Shown here: in pieces, positions 25,338 through 35,921 of the stretch
Numbering within the stretch: position 1 is the stretch's first letter
How the letters are laid out: each line of letters begins with the position of its first letter
Source of the DNA: CAVOEB01 sp965249645
GTDB lineage: Bacteria > Pseudomonadota > Alphaproteobacteria > UBA828 > JAPUJA01
DNA length: 64,000 nucleotides
Reading direction: 5' to 3'
Assembly: GCA_965249645.1 (NCBI GenBank)
Contig: CBDFML010000011.1
Coordinates: forward strand, 1 to 64,000
Made by a program: the position numbers and the translations under genes
Notes under the pieces: model-generated
What the model saw: only the letters and a program-made list of their open reading frames with translations
What the model was told of the DNA's origin: nothing
The model's database searches: none

Positions 25338-26462
25338 ATGAATATGCTCGGTATCGAGACCAGCTGCGACGAGACCGCCGCGGCGATCGTGACCGAGAAG
25401 AAGCAGATCCGCGCGAGCCTCGTGCTCTCGCAGATCGACGAGCACCGGCTCTATGGCGGGGTGGTGCCCGAGATCGCCGCGCGCTCCCATATCGACCATC
25501 TCGATCGTCTGATCGCCGCCGCGCTGGACGAGGCGGGACTGGCCAGCCGTGAGCTCGACGCCGTCGCCGCGACCGCCGGACCCGGACTGATCGGCGCGGT
25601 CATGGTGGGCCTGACCACGGGCAAGGCCATCGCCGCGGTGCACGAGCTGCCCTTCGTCGCGGTCAACCATCTTGAAGGCCACGCGCTCTCGGCCCGGTTG
25701 GTCGAGGAGCTCGACTACCCCTATCTGTTGCTGCTGGTCTCGGGCGGGCATTGCCAGCTTCTGGGCGTCGAGGGGGTGGGCGACTACCGCCGGCTGGGGA
25801 CCACCATCGACGACGCGGTCGGCGAAGCCTTCGACAAGGCGGCCAAGCTGCTCGGGCTGGGCTATCCGGGGGGCCCCGCCATCGAGCACTGTGCAGGCAC
25901 GGGCGATCCGGCGGCAATCAAATTGCCCCGGCCGCTCAAGGGCCGCCCGGGCTGCGATTTTTCGTTCTCGGGCCTGAAGACCGCGCTGCGCCTGGCGGTC
26001 GAGGCCGCCGGCGGCGTGACCGCGAGCGCCGGAGAGCTCGCGCCTAAGACGACCGTGTCCGAGGCGTTGACGCCCCAGGCCCGCGCGGATTTCGCGGCGT
26101 CGTTCCAGGCGGCGGTGGGCGACGTCTTGATCGAGCGCACCGAGGCGGGCTTGCGCCTGTTCGCGGAGACGACTGGGCAGGCAGCGCCGGCACTGGTGGT
26201 GGCCGGCGGGGTCGCGGCCAACGCGCATTTGCGCGAACGCCTCGGCGTGCTCGCCACCGCTCACAATGTGCGCCTCGTGTTGCCGCCACTCTCTCTCTGC
26301 ACCGATAACGCGGCGATGATCGCCTGGGCGGGCATCGAGCGGCTGGGCCGCGGCCTGACCGACGGGCTCGACGCAGCCCCCCGCGCCCGCTGGCCGCTCG
26401 ACCCCGACGCCGCCCCGCCACCGGGCATGGGCCGGCCCGGCCGGCTGGGGGCGCGGGCATGA
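25338..26462 (+). CDS. tsaD: tRNA N6-adenosine threonylcarbamoyltransferase
   Basis: A 374-residue TsaD (Kae1/Gcp). It starts with GIETSCDETAAAIV, has the iron-binding NHLEGH motif near residue 113, LLLVSGGHCQLLGVEG, and FSFSGLKTALR. It carries out the last step of t6A37 synthesis in tRNAs reading ANN codons, with TsaB and TsaE encoded elsewhere. The proline/glycine-rich C-terminal tail (PPPGMGRPGRLGARA) is poorly conserved. ATG 25338 (MNMLGIETS) is chosen; the frame open to 25134 overlaps hemC. It overlaps gpsA by four bases, a very common alphaproteobacterial pair. Confidence 0.96.
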   Translation: MNMLGIETSCDETAAAIVTEKKQIRASLVLSQIDEHRLYGGVVPEIAARSHIDHLDRLIAAALDEAGLASRELDAVAATAGPGLIGAVMVGLTTGKAIAAVHELPFVAVNHLEGHALSARLVEELDYPYLLLLVSGGHCQLLGVEGVGDYRRLGTTIDDAVGEAFDKAAKLLGLGYPGGPAIEHCAGTGDPAAIKLPRPLKGRPGCDFSFSGLKTALRLAVEAAGGVTASAGELAPKTTVSEALTPQARADFAASFQAAVGDVLIERTEAGLRLFAETTGQAAPALVVAGGVAANAHLRERLGVLATAHNVRLVLPPLSLCTDNAAMIAWAGIERLGRGLTDGLDAAPRARWPLDPDAAPPPGMGRPGRLGARA

Positions 26463-27475
26463 CGGCGATCTCAACGCTCGGCATCGCCGGCGCCGGCGCC
26501 TGGGGCACAACGCTGGGCGCGCTTGCCGCGGCGGCGGGCCGCGACACGCTGATCTGGGCGCGCGAGCCCGACGTGGTCGAGGCGATCAACGCTCGACACG
26601 AAAATCCCCGATTCCTGCCCGGCCTCGGTTTCGACGCGGGCTTGCGCGCCACGGCCACGATCGGCGAGCTTGGCGCCTGCGACGCGCTTCTTCTGGCCGC
26701 CCCGGCCCAGCACCTGCGCGGCGTGGCCACGGCGCTCGCCCCGGCGGTCGAGCCGGGCACTCCTACGGTGATCTGCACCAAGGGCATCGAGCAGGACAGC
26801 CTCGCGCTGATGAGCGAGGCAGTGGCCGAGAGCCTGCCCGAGCCTTTGCTCGCCGTGTTGTCGGGCCCGACCTTCGCCGCCGAGGTCGCGCGCGGTCTGC
26901 CCACCGCAGTGACACTGGCCTGCTCCGACGCCGAACTTGGCGCCGAACTCGTCGCCCTGCTCGGGAGTGCGACCTTTCGACCCTATCTCACGGACGACGT
27001 CGTGGGCACGCAAGTCGGCGGCGCGGTCAAGAATGTCCTCGCCCTCGCCTGCGGTATCGCGCAGGGACGGGGCCTGGGCGACAACGCGCGGGCCGCCCTG
27101 ATCACCCGCGGCTTCGCGGAGATGGCGCGGCTCGGCGCGGCGCTCGGCGCCCGGTCCGAGACGCTGACCGGGTTGTCGGGGCTGGGCGATCTGGTACTGA
27201 CCTGCGCTGGCGAGCAATCGCGCAACATGTCGCTGGGCGTCGCGCTGGGCAGCGGGCAACCGCTCGCCGACGTTCTGGCGCGGCGCGATTCGGTGGCCGA
27301 GGGAGTTGCAACGGCACAGGCCGTCAGCCGCCTTGCGGCACGCCACGACATCGAGGCGCCGATCTGCGCCACCGTCGATGCCATCCTCCACCGCGGCGCC
27401 GATATCGATACCGCGATCGGAGCGCTGCTCGCCCGGCCGTTTACCGCCGAGGCCGGCGCCCGACCGGCCGGCTGA
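26459..27475 (+). CDS. gpsA: NAD(P)+-dependent glycerol-3-phosphate dehydrogenase
   Basis: A 338-residue GpsA. The nucleotide-binding loop is GIAGAGAWGTTLGALAA, the catalytic lysine lies in GGAVKNVLALACGIAQG, and the substrate motif LTGLSGLGDLVLTC is conserved. It reduces dihydroxyacetone phosphate to sn-glycerol-3-phosphate for phospholipid synthesis. Its ATG overlaps the tsaD stop (ATGA), so the two are translationally coupled. In related genomes YCII and EVE genes often follow directly; here a hydrolase and an SDR gene come first. Confidence 0.96.
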   Translation: MTAISTLGIAGAGAWGTTLGALAAAAGRDTLIWAREPDVVEAINARHENPRFLPGLGFDAGLRATATIGELGACDALLLAAPAQHLRGVATALAPAVEPGTPTVICTKGIEQDSLALMSEAVAESLPEPLLAVLSGPTFAAEVARGLPTAVTLACSDAELGAELVALLGSATFRPYLTDDVVGTQVGGAVKNVLALACGIAQGRGLGDNARAALITRGFAEMARLGAALGARSETLTGLSGLGDLVLTCAGEQSRNMSLGVALGSGQPLADVLARRDSVAEGVATAQAVSRLAARHDIEAPICATVDAILHRGADIDTAIGALLARPFTAEAGARPAG

Positions 27476-27499
27476 CGCCTTGGTTCGAGGAGACACGCC

Positions 27500-28381
27500 A
27501 TGACGCTTCGCATGCCCGACGAATTCACTCACCACGCAGACGAGCTTTCGAACGTGACGCTGCACTACATGCGCGAGGGCAGCGGACCGCCGCTGCTGCT
27601 GGTGCACGGCTGGCCGGGATTTTGCTGGGAATGGCGCAAGAACATCGGACCGCTGGCCGAGCATTTCGACGTCATCGCACCCGACATGCGTGGCTTCGGC
27701 GATTCGACCAAGCCGCCGCTGGACCGGATCGACCTCTATTCGACGGAGCATGTCATCGACGACTTCGTCGAGCTTCTCGACCGCCTCGGGCTGGAGACGG
27801 TTTATCTGTGCGGCCACGACTTCGGCTCGGAGGTGGTGCACAAGTTCATCCGCCGCCACCGCGACCGGGTGAGCGCTGCGGCCATCCTCAACCCGGCGGT
27901 GCCCGGCTGGGGCGAGCGCTATATGCAGCGCTTCGAGGAAGCCTGGTATTTCATGTTTCACCAGCTCGATCTCGCGGTCGAGCTGGTGGGCTCGAGCAGG
28001 GAGGCCTGCCGGGTCTATTTCAAGCACTGGCTGTCCCACTGGTCGGCGGATGCGGAGTTGTTCACGAACCGGGAAATCGATGTCTATACAGACACCTTCA
28101 TGAAGCCCGGCAACCTCCACGGCGGGTTTAATTTTTACCGGATAAAGGATTTCTGGAAACCGATCGACTGGACGATTTCGGATTGCCCGATGGTTTTCCT
28201 CCAGGGCATGGCCGACCCGATTGCGCCCGCGGCTTGGACCGACCTGATCCCCCGCTGGTACACCGACTTCACGATCGAGTATGTTGACGGCGGCGGACAT
28301 TTCCTGATGTGCGAAAAGCCTGAGATTGTGAACGACCGCCTGATCGAGGGCTTCCTCGGCGGCGGAAAAAAGACACCATAG
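27500..28381 (+). CDS. alpha/beta hydrolase, epoxide hydrolase / haloacetate dehalogenase-like
   Basis: A 293-residue alpha/beta hydrolase. The oxyanion segment is LVHGWPGFCWEWR, the nucleophile elbow is CGHDFGS with Asp as nucleophile, and the catalytic His is in DGGGHFLMCEKPE. An Asp nucleophile plus HGWPG and a lid with tyrosines (EAWYFMF) match epoxide hydrolases and fluoroacetate dehalogenase-like enzymes. It lies 24 bases after gpsA with a GAGGAG site and is followed by an SDR after 22 bases. This pair could act on one substrate, but which is unknown. Confidence 0.88.
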   Translation: MTLRMPDEFTHHADELSNVTLHYMREGSGPPLLLVHGWPGFCWEWRKNIGPLAEHFDVIAPDMRGFGDSTKPPLDRIDLYSTEHVIDDFVELLDRLGLETVYLCGHDFGSEVVHKFIRRHRDRVSAAAILNPAVPGWGERYMQRFEEAWYFMFHQLDLAVELVGSSREACRVYFKHWLSHWSADAELFTNREIDVYTDTFMKPGNLHGGFNFYRIKDFWKPIDWTISDCPMVFLQGMADPIAPAAWTDLIPRWYTDFTIEYVDGGGHFLMCEKPEIVNDRLIEGFLGGGKKTP

Positions 28382-28403
28382 CGGCCACGAACGGGAGAAT
28401 TCC

Positions 28404-29171
28404 ATGGCACGGCTGGCGGACAAGACGGCGATCATCACGGGCGGCTCGGGCGGCATCGGCCGCGCGGCGGGCGCGCTGTTTGCGAAGGAGGGTGCTAACG
28501 TGCTGCTCGTCGACATCAACGAGGACGCGCTTAAATCCGCGGTCGAGGAGGCGGGCGGCAATTCGGTCAGCTACGCGCTCGCCGACGTCGTCGACGAGAC
28601 GCAAACGCAAGCCTTCGTCGCCTTGGCCGTGGAGCGTTACGGCGGTATCGACATCGCCCTGCTCAACGCCGGCATCGCGGGCACATCGGCGCCGATCACG
28701 AAGATGAAGGTCGAGGACTTCGACCGGGTCATGGCGGTGAACACGCGCGGCGTGTTTCTCGGCATGAAACACACCATGCCTGCAATGGCCGAGCGCGGCG
28801 CCGGGTCCATCGTGATCACCTCGTCGGTCGCAGGCCTGATCGGCACGCCGAAGATCTCCGCCTACACTGCGAGCAAGCACGCGGTCGTGGGGCTGATGCG
28901 CTCGGGCGCGCTCGAAGGCGCGCGCAACAAGATCCGCGTCAACACGGTCAATCCCGCGCCGGTCGCCACCCAGCTTGCCCGCGACCTCGAGGAGGGCTTC
29001 AACCCCGACGACCCGGCCAAGGCCCAGGAATCGATGGTCCGGGCGATTCCGCTGCGCCGCTACGCCGAGCCCCCGGAAATCGCCGATCTGATGCTGTTTC
29101 TGGCGTCCGACGAAAGCCGCTACTGCACCGGCGGCGTCTATACCGTCGACGGCGGCCTGACGACCTATTAG
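28404..29171 (+). CDS. short-chain dehydrogenase/reductase (SDR)
   Basis: A 255-residue classical SDR with ITGGSGGIGRAAG for cofactor binding, an acidic residue after strand 2 (LLVDINED) indicating NAD(H) preference, NAGIAG, catalytic Ser (ITSSVAG) and SAYTASKHAVVG with Tyr and Lys. The C-terminal CTGGVYTVDGG is typical. A GGGAGAATT site precedes the ATG. It forms a pair with the upstream alpha/beta hydrolase. Substrate not predictable. A long inverted repeat directly follows its stop codon. Confidence 0.9.
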   Translation: MARLADKTAIITGGSGGIGRAAGALFAKEGANVLLVDINEDALKSAVEEAGGNSVSYALADVVDETQTQAFVALAVERYGGIDIALLNAGIAGTSAPITKMKVEDFDRVMAVNTRGVFLGMKHTMPAMAERGAGSIVITSSVAGLIGTPKISAYTASKHAVVGLMRSGALEGARNKIRVNTVNPAPVATQLARDLEEGFNPDDPAKAQESMVRAIPLRRYAEPPEIADLMLFLASDESRYCTGGVYTVDGGLTTY

Positions 29172-29200
29172 ATCGGTTCCATTTTACCTGGAACCGATCT
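29170..29200. repeat. 12-bp perfect inverted repeat after the SDR gene
   Basis: AGATCGGTTCCA (29170-29181), a seven-base loop, and TGGAACCGATCT (29189-29200) form a perfect hairpin that starts at the SDR stop codon. It is followed by only four T residues after a gap (AGGCTTTTC), so it is a weak terminator at best. Its sequence resembles GAACCG-type intergenic palindromes common in Alphaproteobacteria. Confidence 0.75.
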
Positions 29201-29327
29201 AGGCTTTTCTCGCTCACGGCAGCGGACCCAATGGTCCGCGCCTGCGCGGGCGCGCCGGAGTGCCGGCGGACCGCAGTCACGGCCTTACGCAATCTTAAAT
29301 CGAGTTCGACGGCTAGAAAGGATCACC

Positions 29328-29615
29328 ATGCATTTCATCGCCCGCTGCCTCGACAAATCCGACGCCGGCACGTTGCGCGCCGAGACCCGGCCTGGTCATC
29401 TCGAGTGGATGGCGACCCAACTCGACGCGATTGCCGTCGCGGGTCCGATGCTCGACGACGAGGACGCGCCCCTCGGCTCGCTGCTGATCGTCGAAGGGAT
29501 CAGCCGCGAGGCGGTGACAGCACTCCTCGCCGAGGACCCTTACGCCAAGGCCGGCCTGTTCGCTTCCGTTGAGATCACTCCGTGGAAGTGGGTGGTCGGC
29601 CGGCCCGAAGACTAG
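29328..29615 (+). CDS. YciI-like (YCII) family protein
   Basis: A 95-residue YCII-fold protein starting MHFIARCLDKSDAG, with the conserved HLEWM and AVAGPMLDDEDAPLGSLLIV strands and a C-terminal DPYAKAGLFASVEITPWKW. The conserved His/Asp pair of the family corresponds to H24 and the Asp in EDPYAKAGL. The fold is a dimeric ferredoxin-like barrel; proposed roles are small-molecule isomerase or dehydrochlorinase-like. It sits directly before an EVE gene, as usual for tsaD-gpsA neighbourhoods in this group. Confidence 0.88.
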   Translation: MHFIARCLDKSDAGTLRAETRPGHLEWMATQLDAIAVAGPMLDDEDAPLGSLLIVEGISREAVTALLAEDPYAKAGLFASVEITPWKWVVGRPED

Positions 29616-29631
29616 AGCGGGAGAATTTGCG

Positions 29632-30048
29632 ATGAACTACTGGCTGATGAAGGCCGACCCCGAAACCGACTGGTCGTGGGACGAACAGGTCGCCGACGAC
29701 GTCACCTACTGGGACGGCGTGCGCAACGCGCAGGCCCAGAACAATATGAAGGCGATGAAACTCGGCGATAAGGTGTTTTTCTACCATTCCCAGAAAGAGA
29801 AGCGGATCGTCGGCATCGTGGAGATCGTCAAGGAGTTCTATCCCGACCACACGGACGAGGCGGGCAAATACGGCATGGTCGACATCAAGACCGTCGGTCC
29901 GCTGGCCAGTCCCGTCACGCTCAGGCAAATCAAGGAAGATGAGCGCCTGGGCCATCTCTCGCTGGTGCGCCAGTCGCGCCTGTCGGTTAGTGCGATCGAC
30001 GCCCGAGCGTGGAAAATCATCTGCACCATGGGCGGCGTTTCGGCATGA
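29632..30048 (+). CDS. EVE domain protein
   Basis: A 138-residue EVE (PUA-like) protein. Motifs include MNYWLMKADPETDWSW at the N-terminus, TYWDGVRNAQAQNNM and LGDKVFFYHSQKEKRIVGI, which form the modified-base pocket of the fold. EVE proteins bind modified nucleobases in DNA or RNA. GGGAG upstream fixes ATG 29632 instead of the longer frame. It follows the YCII gene by 16 bases and overlaps the next gene by ATGA. Confidence 0.92.
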   Translation: MNYWLMKADPETDWSWDEQVADDVTYWDGVRNAQAQNNMKAMKLGDKVFFYHSQKEKRIVGIVEIVKEFYPDHTDEAGKYGMVDIKTVGPLASPVTLRQIKEDERLGHLSLVRQSRLSVSAIDARAWKIICTMGGVSA

Positions 30049-30446
30049 GCCTGTCCGAATCCGACCCCCGGACCGCCGCGATCCCGGCGGGCGAACCGCT
30101 CTGCGCGCTCGCCGAGCTTGCGCCGGGCCATTCGAGGGGATTTCGCGTCGAGGGAGCGGAGACGCCGGTGCTGATATTTCTGGTTCGCCCGATCGACGCG
30201 CAGAATGGCGAAATCTACGGTTACGTCAACCAGTGCGCCCACCGCTCCATGCCGCTCGACTGGGTCGAGGGCGAGTTTCTCGACGCGGAGTGCAAGACGA
30301 TCGTTTGTGCGACCCACGGTGCGGTGTTTCGTATCGAGGACGGCGTTTGCATCGACGGCCCCTGCCCTGGCAAGAGCCTGCAGGCGTTGAGCCTGGAGGT
30401 GCGCGACGGAAGGATTTATGTGAGCGTGCCGCCCCGCTACCGCTGA
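30045..30446 (+). CDS. Rieske [2Fe-2S] ferredoxin-like protein
   Basis: A 133-residue soluble Rieske protein. Ligands are in NQCAHRSM (Cys-x-His) and VCATHGAVF (Cys-x2-His), in the order and spacing of Rieske ferredoxins. There is no membrane helix and no catalytic domain, so it should act as an electron carrier or as the small ferredoxin of an oxygenase. Its start codon overlaps the EVE stop (ATGA), implying translational coupling. The window also holds a Rieske oxygenase alpha subunit without a partner ferredoxin, 15 kb away, but no link is shown. Confidence 0.85.
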   Translation: MSLSESDPRTAAIPAGEPLCALAELAPGHSRGFRVEGAETPVLIFLVRPIDAQNGEIYGYVNQCAHRSMPLDWVEGEFLDAECKTIVCATHGAVFRIEDGVCIDGPCPGKSLQALSLEVRDGRIYVSVPPRYR

Positions 30447-30566
30447 GCCGCCCGCACGCGCCGAGACCCGGTCTTGCCGGGGTCACACGAAGGGCCGATA
30501 ATTACCCCCGCCAAGACGGCGCGCAAGACGCCGGCGGACAACCTTCCAGCTGGTGAGAAGCCTGTC

Positions 30567-32500
<1,934 letters not shown>

Positions 32501-32504
<4 letters not shown>

Positions 32505-33550
32505 CGCGCGACCACCTTGCAATAGAGATTGGCCGCGACGAGTTCGGAGCAGAATCGTTCGGCGGTTGCGCGGTCCTCGAAGGGGGCGGCGAGCAGGCGC
32601 ACAAAGCCCTCGCCGTCGGCCTCGCCCAGTGAGACGCCGTCGAGCCAGGGCGCGAGATCGCTAAACAAGCCGCCATGAATGCCCGCCAGCCGGTCCCATT
32701 CGCGCGCTGCCGCTTCCGCGGTGCGGAAGGAGGCGAGATGGGCGGCAAATTCAGGCGCGGGATCTGCCGGTGCCGGCTGGTTCGGCGCTTCGATGGCGGC
32801 ACTCGTCACCGCGCCCGGATCGACCGACGGCATGGCGGACACGGACGCATCGAGCCTTTCGAGAAGCTCTCCCAGGGGATCGGCGGCGGGATCGGCCGCC
32901 GGCGGCGGAGCAATCTCGCCGATCACGGCAAGCGCGCCAACGAATTCATCGCCGTCCTGTTCGACAGGCTCGTCACCGGGCGGCTCGACGGGCAACGCCT
33001 CGGGCGGCGGCTCGCCGTATTCGGCGCCCTCGCGCCCCGTGGCGAAGGCCGCTTCGACAGGATACTCGGCACGCGCGGCCCAGGTGGTGCGCGCCGCCTC
33101 ATACCAGTAAACCGCGGCGGCGTAATCCTGGGGCACGCCCAGCCCGTGCTCGTAGAGGTGAGCGAGGCTTGCCTGCGCCGAGTCGTTGCCGCGCTCGGCG
33201 GCAACGCGGTACCAGTGGGCGGCCTCGGCATAGTCTTGCACGACCCCAACGCCGCGTTCAAAGAGCGCGCCGATCTGGAACGGCGCAAAGGGATCGCCGC
33301 CTTCGCTCGCCCGCTCGTACCAGCGCATGGCCTGATCAATGCTCGCGCGCACGCCCAGACCCTTTTCGTAGGCTTGGCCCAGCGCCGCCTGGGCACCGGG
33401 ATCGCCGTCCTGGGCCATTTCGGTGAGCTGTTCGAGGGTGCGCATTTCATGGCTGGGCGGCGACGCGCACCCGCCCAGCATCAGCGCGATAATCGCACCG
33501 CACAGCGCCGCACTGCTTGCGACGCGCCGGTAAAGGTGTGCCCGGATCAT
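32501..33550 (-). CDS. Sel1-repeat and SPOR-domain lipoprotein
   Basis: A 349-residue envelope protein. The N-terminus is a lipoprotein signal ending LMLGGC (Cys about residue 28). Three Sel1-like helical repeats follow, recognisable by endings YEKGLGV, FERGVGV and YEHGLGV. A Pro/Glu/Asp-rich linker (residues about 175-265) leads to a C-terminal SPOR-like domain (AAHLASFRTAEAAAREWD, ending LVAANLYCKVV). SPOR domains bind denuded peptidoglycan glycans, so a role at the septum or in envelope stress is likely. It is convergent with acs. Upstream lies an intergenic palindrome. Confidence 0.85.
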
Positions 33551-33595
33551 TGCCGCGGTTCCTGCAGGATCGGGAATCGAGCCTAGAGCAAAATC

Positions 33596-33634
33596 CGTCC
33601 GAATAGAACCGCGTGCGTTCTTTTCAATCGGACG
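33596..33634. repeat. nested intergenic palindrome
   Basis: CGTCCGA (33596-33602) pairs with TCGGACG (33628-33634), and inside it AGAAC (33605-33609) pairs with GTTCT (33617-33621). The element lies between the promoters/ends of the Sel1/SPOR gene and the thermonuclease gene, preceded by AGAGCAAAATCC. It resembles dispersed alphaproteobacterial intergenic palindromes. No long T-run follows. Confidence 0.6.
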
Positions 33635-33705
33635 ACAATTTACCGTGCGGCGACGGGCTCGGCCGGTTCGGCCCCGGTTCCGTCTGCTGCGTTCGCCTCA
33701 TTGCA

Positions 33706-34212
33706 CTAGGCCATGCGGCTGCCGCCGTCATTGGCGCGCCCCAATCCGGCGGCGATCAACCCGGCAGCCAGATCCTCGCCATGGGGCGTTGCCACCCGGG
33801 CCACGACACGGCCGGCATATTTGCCGTATTCGATAGCAACGAGCCGCACCTCGGCGCCCTCGATCCGCGCGGCGAGATATTCGCGTGCCTGCACCGCCAG
33901 CGTCTTCTCGAGGGCGTAGCCGCCGCGCAACTCCGGTGCGTCGACCCCCGCAAGACGCACCAGGGTTGAAATATCCTGGCCCAGCCAGATGCGGGCGCGA
34001 ACCTCGATGGTATCGCCGTCGACCACCCGCACCACCTGGGCCCGGACCGGGCCGGCCAGAACGTCGCCCGCGCGGACAGGTTCCAGACCGGGGAGCCGGA
34101 CGACCGCTGCGAGCGCCGCGAGTAGCAGGACGCCGGACAAAACGCCTGAACTGCGGGAGCGGCGAGACCCGTTGCGGTGCGACCGCGAAATCCCGTCCTG
34201 AGAGATGCGCAT
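33706..34212 (-). CDS. thermonuclease (SNase-like) family protein
   Basis: A 168-residue staphylococcal-nuclease-fold protein with an N-terminal membrane anchor or signal segment (VLSGVLLLAALAAVVRL). Core motifs are VVRVVDGDTIEV, VRLAGVDAPELRG with the catalytic Arg and Asp, and YGKYAGRVVARV; the last conserved GLGRANDGGSR is also present. The family hydrolyses DNA and RNA with calcium. The catalytic EKTLA segment (LEKTLAVQAREYL) keeps the Glu. It is probably periplasmic or membrane anchored. No strong ribosome site is visible before ATG 34212. Confidence 0.85.
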   Translation of the reverse strand: MRISQDGISRSHRNGSRRSRSSGVLSGVLLLAALAAVVRLPGLEPVRAGDVLAGPVRAQVVRVVDGDTIEVRARIWLGQDISTLVRLAGVDAPELRGGYALEKTLAVQAREYLAARIEGAEVRLVAIEYGKYAGRVVARVATPHGEDLAAGLIAAGLGRANDGGSRMA

Positions 34213-34244
34213 GGCCGATTTCTACGAAAAGAAGGGATTTTGTT

Positions 34245-34258
34245 TAATGCCGGCATTA
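34245..34258. promoter_or_regulatory. 14-bp perfect palindrome upstream of the thermonuclease gene
   Basis: TAATGCCGGCATTA is fully self-complementary and lies 33-46 bases upstream of the thermonuclease start in an AT-rich intergenic stretch. Its length and place would suit a dimeric repressor site. No regulator gene is adjacent, so this is only a candidate. Confidence 0.4.
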
Positions 34259-34331
34259 TAGAGCCTAGTCAGTACAAAACAAGAACGATAAAAGTGCGAA
34301 CAGCTTCGCGCCGAAGCCTGGCCCGCGCGGC

Positions 34332-34514
34332 TCAGAAGTCAGTGGTGCGTCCCTTTTGCTGCCAGTCACCGTAGCGGGTCGGCTCGGGCCCCTTGGGCCC
34401 GCCGACCTCGCCCGGCGGCTGACGTTTGAGCGCTGGTTTGGACGGCGACGGCTGGGCGTTGGGCGCGGGCTTTGGCGCTTCGGTATCGGGTTTGGATTTT
34501 GATTCGCGGGCCAT
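34332..34514 (-). CDS. DUF1674 / SDHAF4-like succinate dehydrogenase assembly factor
   Basis: A 60-residue protein. The N-terminal part is Lys/Pro/Ala-rich and disordered; the C-terminal half has the family signature GEVGGPKGPEPTRYGDWQQK followed by GRTTDF. This is the SDHAF4 (DUF1674) family, whose members assist flavinylation of succinate dehydrogenase subunit A in mitochondria and many Alphaproteobacteria. The size is normal. It lies 37 bases after the end of the next upstream minus-strand gene, but nothing ties it to that gene functionally. Confidence 0.88.
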   Translation of the reverse strand: MARESKSKPDTEAPKPAPNAQPSPSKPALKRQPPGEVGGPKGPEPTRYGDWQQKGRTTDF

Positions 34515-34551
34515 CCTAGTCGGCTCTCCCTGAATTGCCGGCGGCGTCGGG

Positions 34552-35067
34552 TTAAAGCTCCATCGGGTCCTTGTCGGGCAGGGCCTCCCACTCGTTCCAA
34601 CCTGTCTCGCGGCCGGGCCAGCCGACCCGCTCGAAGTGGAACGGCCAGGCGCTGCGCACCCACGCGCGCGTCCAGGCGTAGAGCGCGGCGTCTAAGCCTC
34701 CCTCGACTTCGCTCGCGCGGACCCAAAGATGGCCCTGCGCTTCGTAGCCAAATTTGAGCGACGGATAGACGTATATGCAGGCCCGCTCGACGCTTTCGTC
34801 GGGCGTCATGACCGCGTAGGAGAACGCCGCACGAAAGCGCCAGCTCTGCTCAACCCAGCCGATGTCGATGATGGCATCTTCCAGCGTCGAGCCTTCGGGC
34901 CAGGAATGCCCGGGTGCGGCATGGCCCTTGAGATGCTCGACGCTCGACATGTAGGCGTCGTAATCCTTCATCATCAGCGGATAGCCCAGTGGCACGAGCT
35001 TGAAGCCGTCGGCCTCGACCACGGTGGGCACCTCGAAGCTGTCGGGCACGAGTTTTCGGGGCAGCAT
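34552..35067 (-). CDS. protein of unknown function (acetyltransferase-like layout)
   Basis: A 171-residue soluble protein. Start MLPRKLVPDSFEVP at 35067 has AAGGGAGA upstream; the longer frame overlaps the preceding gene. The central part alternates strands and helices (MKDYDAYMSSVEHL, then ACIYVYPSLKFGYEAQGHLW), which looks like a GNAT-type fold, but the acetyl-CoA loop (R/QxxGxG/A) is not visible. The C-terminus is Trp-rich (AWPFHFERVGWPGR). It follows the 270-residue unknown protein by 25 bases and is probably the last gene of the flavoprotein operon. Function not recognised. Confidence 0.65.
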   Translation of the reverse strand: MLPRKLVPDSFEVPTVVEADGFKLVPLGYPLMMKDYDAYMSSVEHLKGHAAPGHSWPEGSTLEDAIIDIGWVEQSWRFRAAFSYAVMTPDESVERACIYVYPSLKFGYEAQGHLWVRASEVEGGLDAALYAWTRAWVRSAWPFHFERVGWPGRETGWNEWEALPDKDPMEL

Positions 35068-35092
35068 GGCGATCTCCCTTGCCTGGACCGGG

Positions 35093-35905
35093 TCAGTGCC
35101 CGGCGACGAACGTCGCGAGGTCGGCGCGGCGCAACGTGCAGTCGACGATCTGCCAGCGGCGCAGAGCGACGCCCGGGCGGGCGACGAATTCTTCGTCGAC
35201 CGTGTCGAGTTCGCGATTGTAGCAGAGCGCGCCGGGATCGAAGGCCAGCGCACCCTCGCGCGCCGGGATGGTCGAGAGTCCGATGCGCCAGGCCCCGCCC
35301 CGCCCCGTGCGCCGGCCATAGGCGAGCTCGCAATCGAGATAGGGGGCGAGCGCTGCTGTTTCGAGCTCACCCGCGAGATCGGCGAGGTATTTTCCCCGGG
35401 GCAGGGTCGAGACGCGGTCGCGCGCGATCATGAAGCGGTCGCCGCAAACCACGAGAATGCGCTCAGGCGCACCGGGGCCCGCCTCGCAGCGAAGCGTGAG
35501 ATATCGCCCGGCCCCGTCATAGACGCGTTGCCATTGCTCGACATAGGCGCCGCCCGGCTCGGCTTCGATCATTTCCGACCCGTTGAAGCGGCAAACTCCG
35601 ACATCGAGCTCCACGGCGGCGCCGCGGCCCTGCTGATAGTCGAAATGGCGGTGCCAGGTGACCCGGTTGCCGGTCATGGTGGTGTGGCCGGTAAAGCCCC
35701 TACGCCCCATGAGCGCCCGCAGGTTCGCCGCGGATAGACCATCGAGCGTCGCGCCCTCAGGAAAGCGCTTCTGCCCGGGGGGCAGGCGCAGATCGGCAAA
35801 CAGCGTCGGGCCCTGCATGTAAAAGACGCGCAGGGTGGTATTGCTGGTGCCGTCGGCAAAACGCATCCAGTCGCGCCGCCACAGGCCGCGCAACCGGGCG
35901 GGCAC
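35093..35905 (-). CDS. protein of unknown function, GTG start
   Basis: About 270 residues. The frame stays open up to 36223, but that part overlaps the flavoprotein gene in another frame. GTG at 35905, 16 bases after the flavoprotein stop, gives a start VPARLRGLWRRDWMRFADGT and is preferred. The sequence is rich in predicted strands (TLRVFYMQGPTLFADLRLP; ILVVCGDRFMIARDRV) with LWRRD and TLPRGKYLADLAGELE motifs that I associate with uncharacterised proteobacterial beta-barrel-like (lipocalin-like) proteins, without a known role. Position suggests co-expression with the upstream TMADH-family gene. Confidence 0.65.
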   Translation of the reverse strand: MPARLRGLWRRDWMRFADGTSNTTLRVFYMQGPTLFADLRLPPGQKRFPEGATLDGLSAANLRALMGRRGFTGHTTMTGNRVTWHRHFDYQQGRGAAVELDVGVCRFNGSEMIEAEPGGAYVEQWQRVYDGAGRYLTLRCEAGPGAPERILVVCGDRFMIARDRVSTLPRGKYLADLAGELETAALAPYLDCELAYGRRTGRGGAWRIGLSTIPAREGALAFDPGALCYNRELDTVDEEFVARPGVALRRWQIVDCTLRRADLATFVAGH

Positions 35906-35921
35906 GGGCCTTGTTGCGAAG

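Noticed and set aside
26471..28561. A 696-residue minus-strand open frame opposite gpsA and the hydrolase
   Set aside because: It spans two unrelated plus-strand genes with clear catalytic motifs and ribosome sites and has no recognisable domain.
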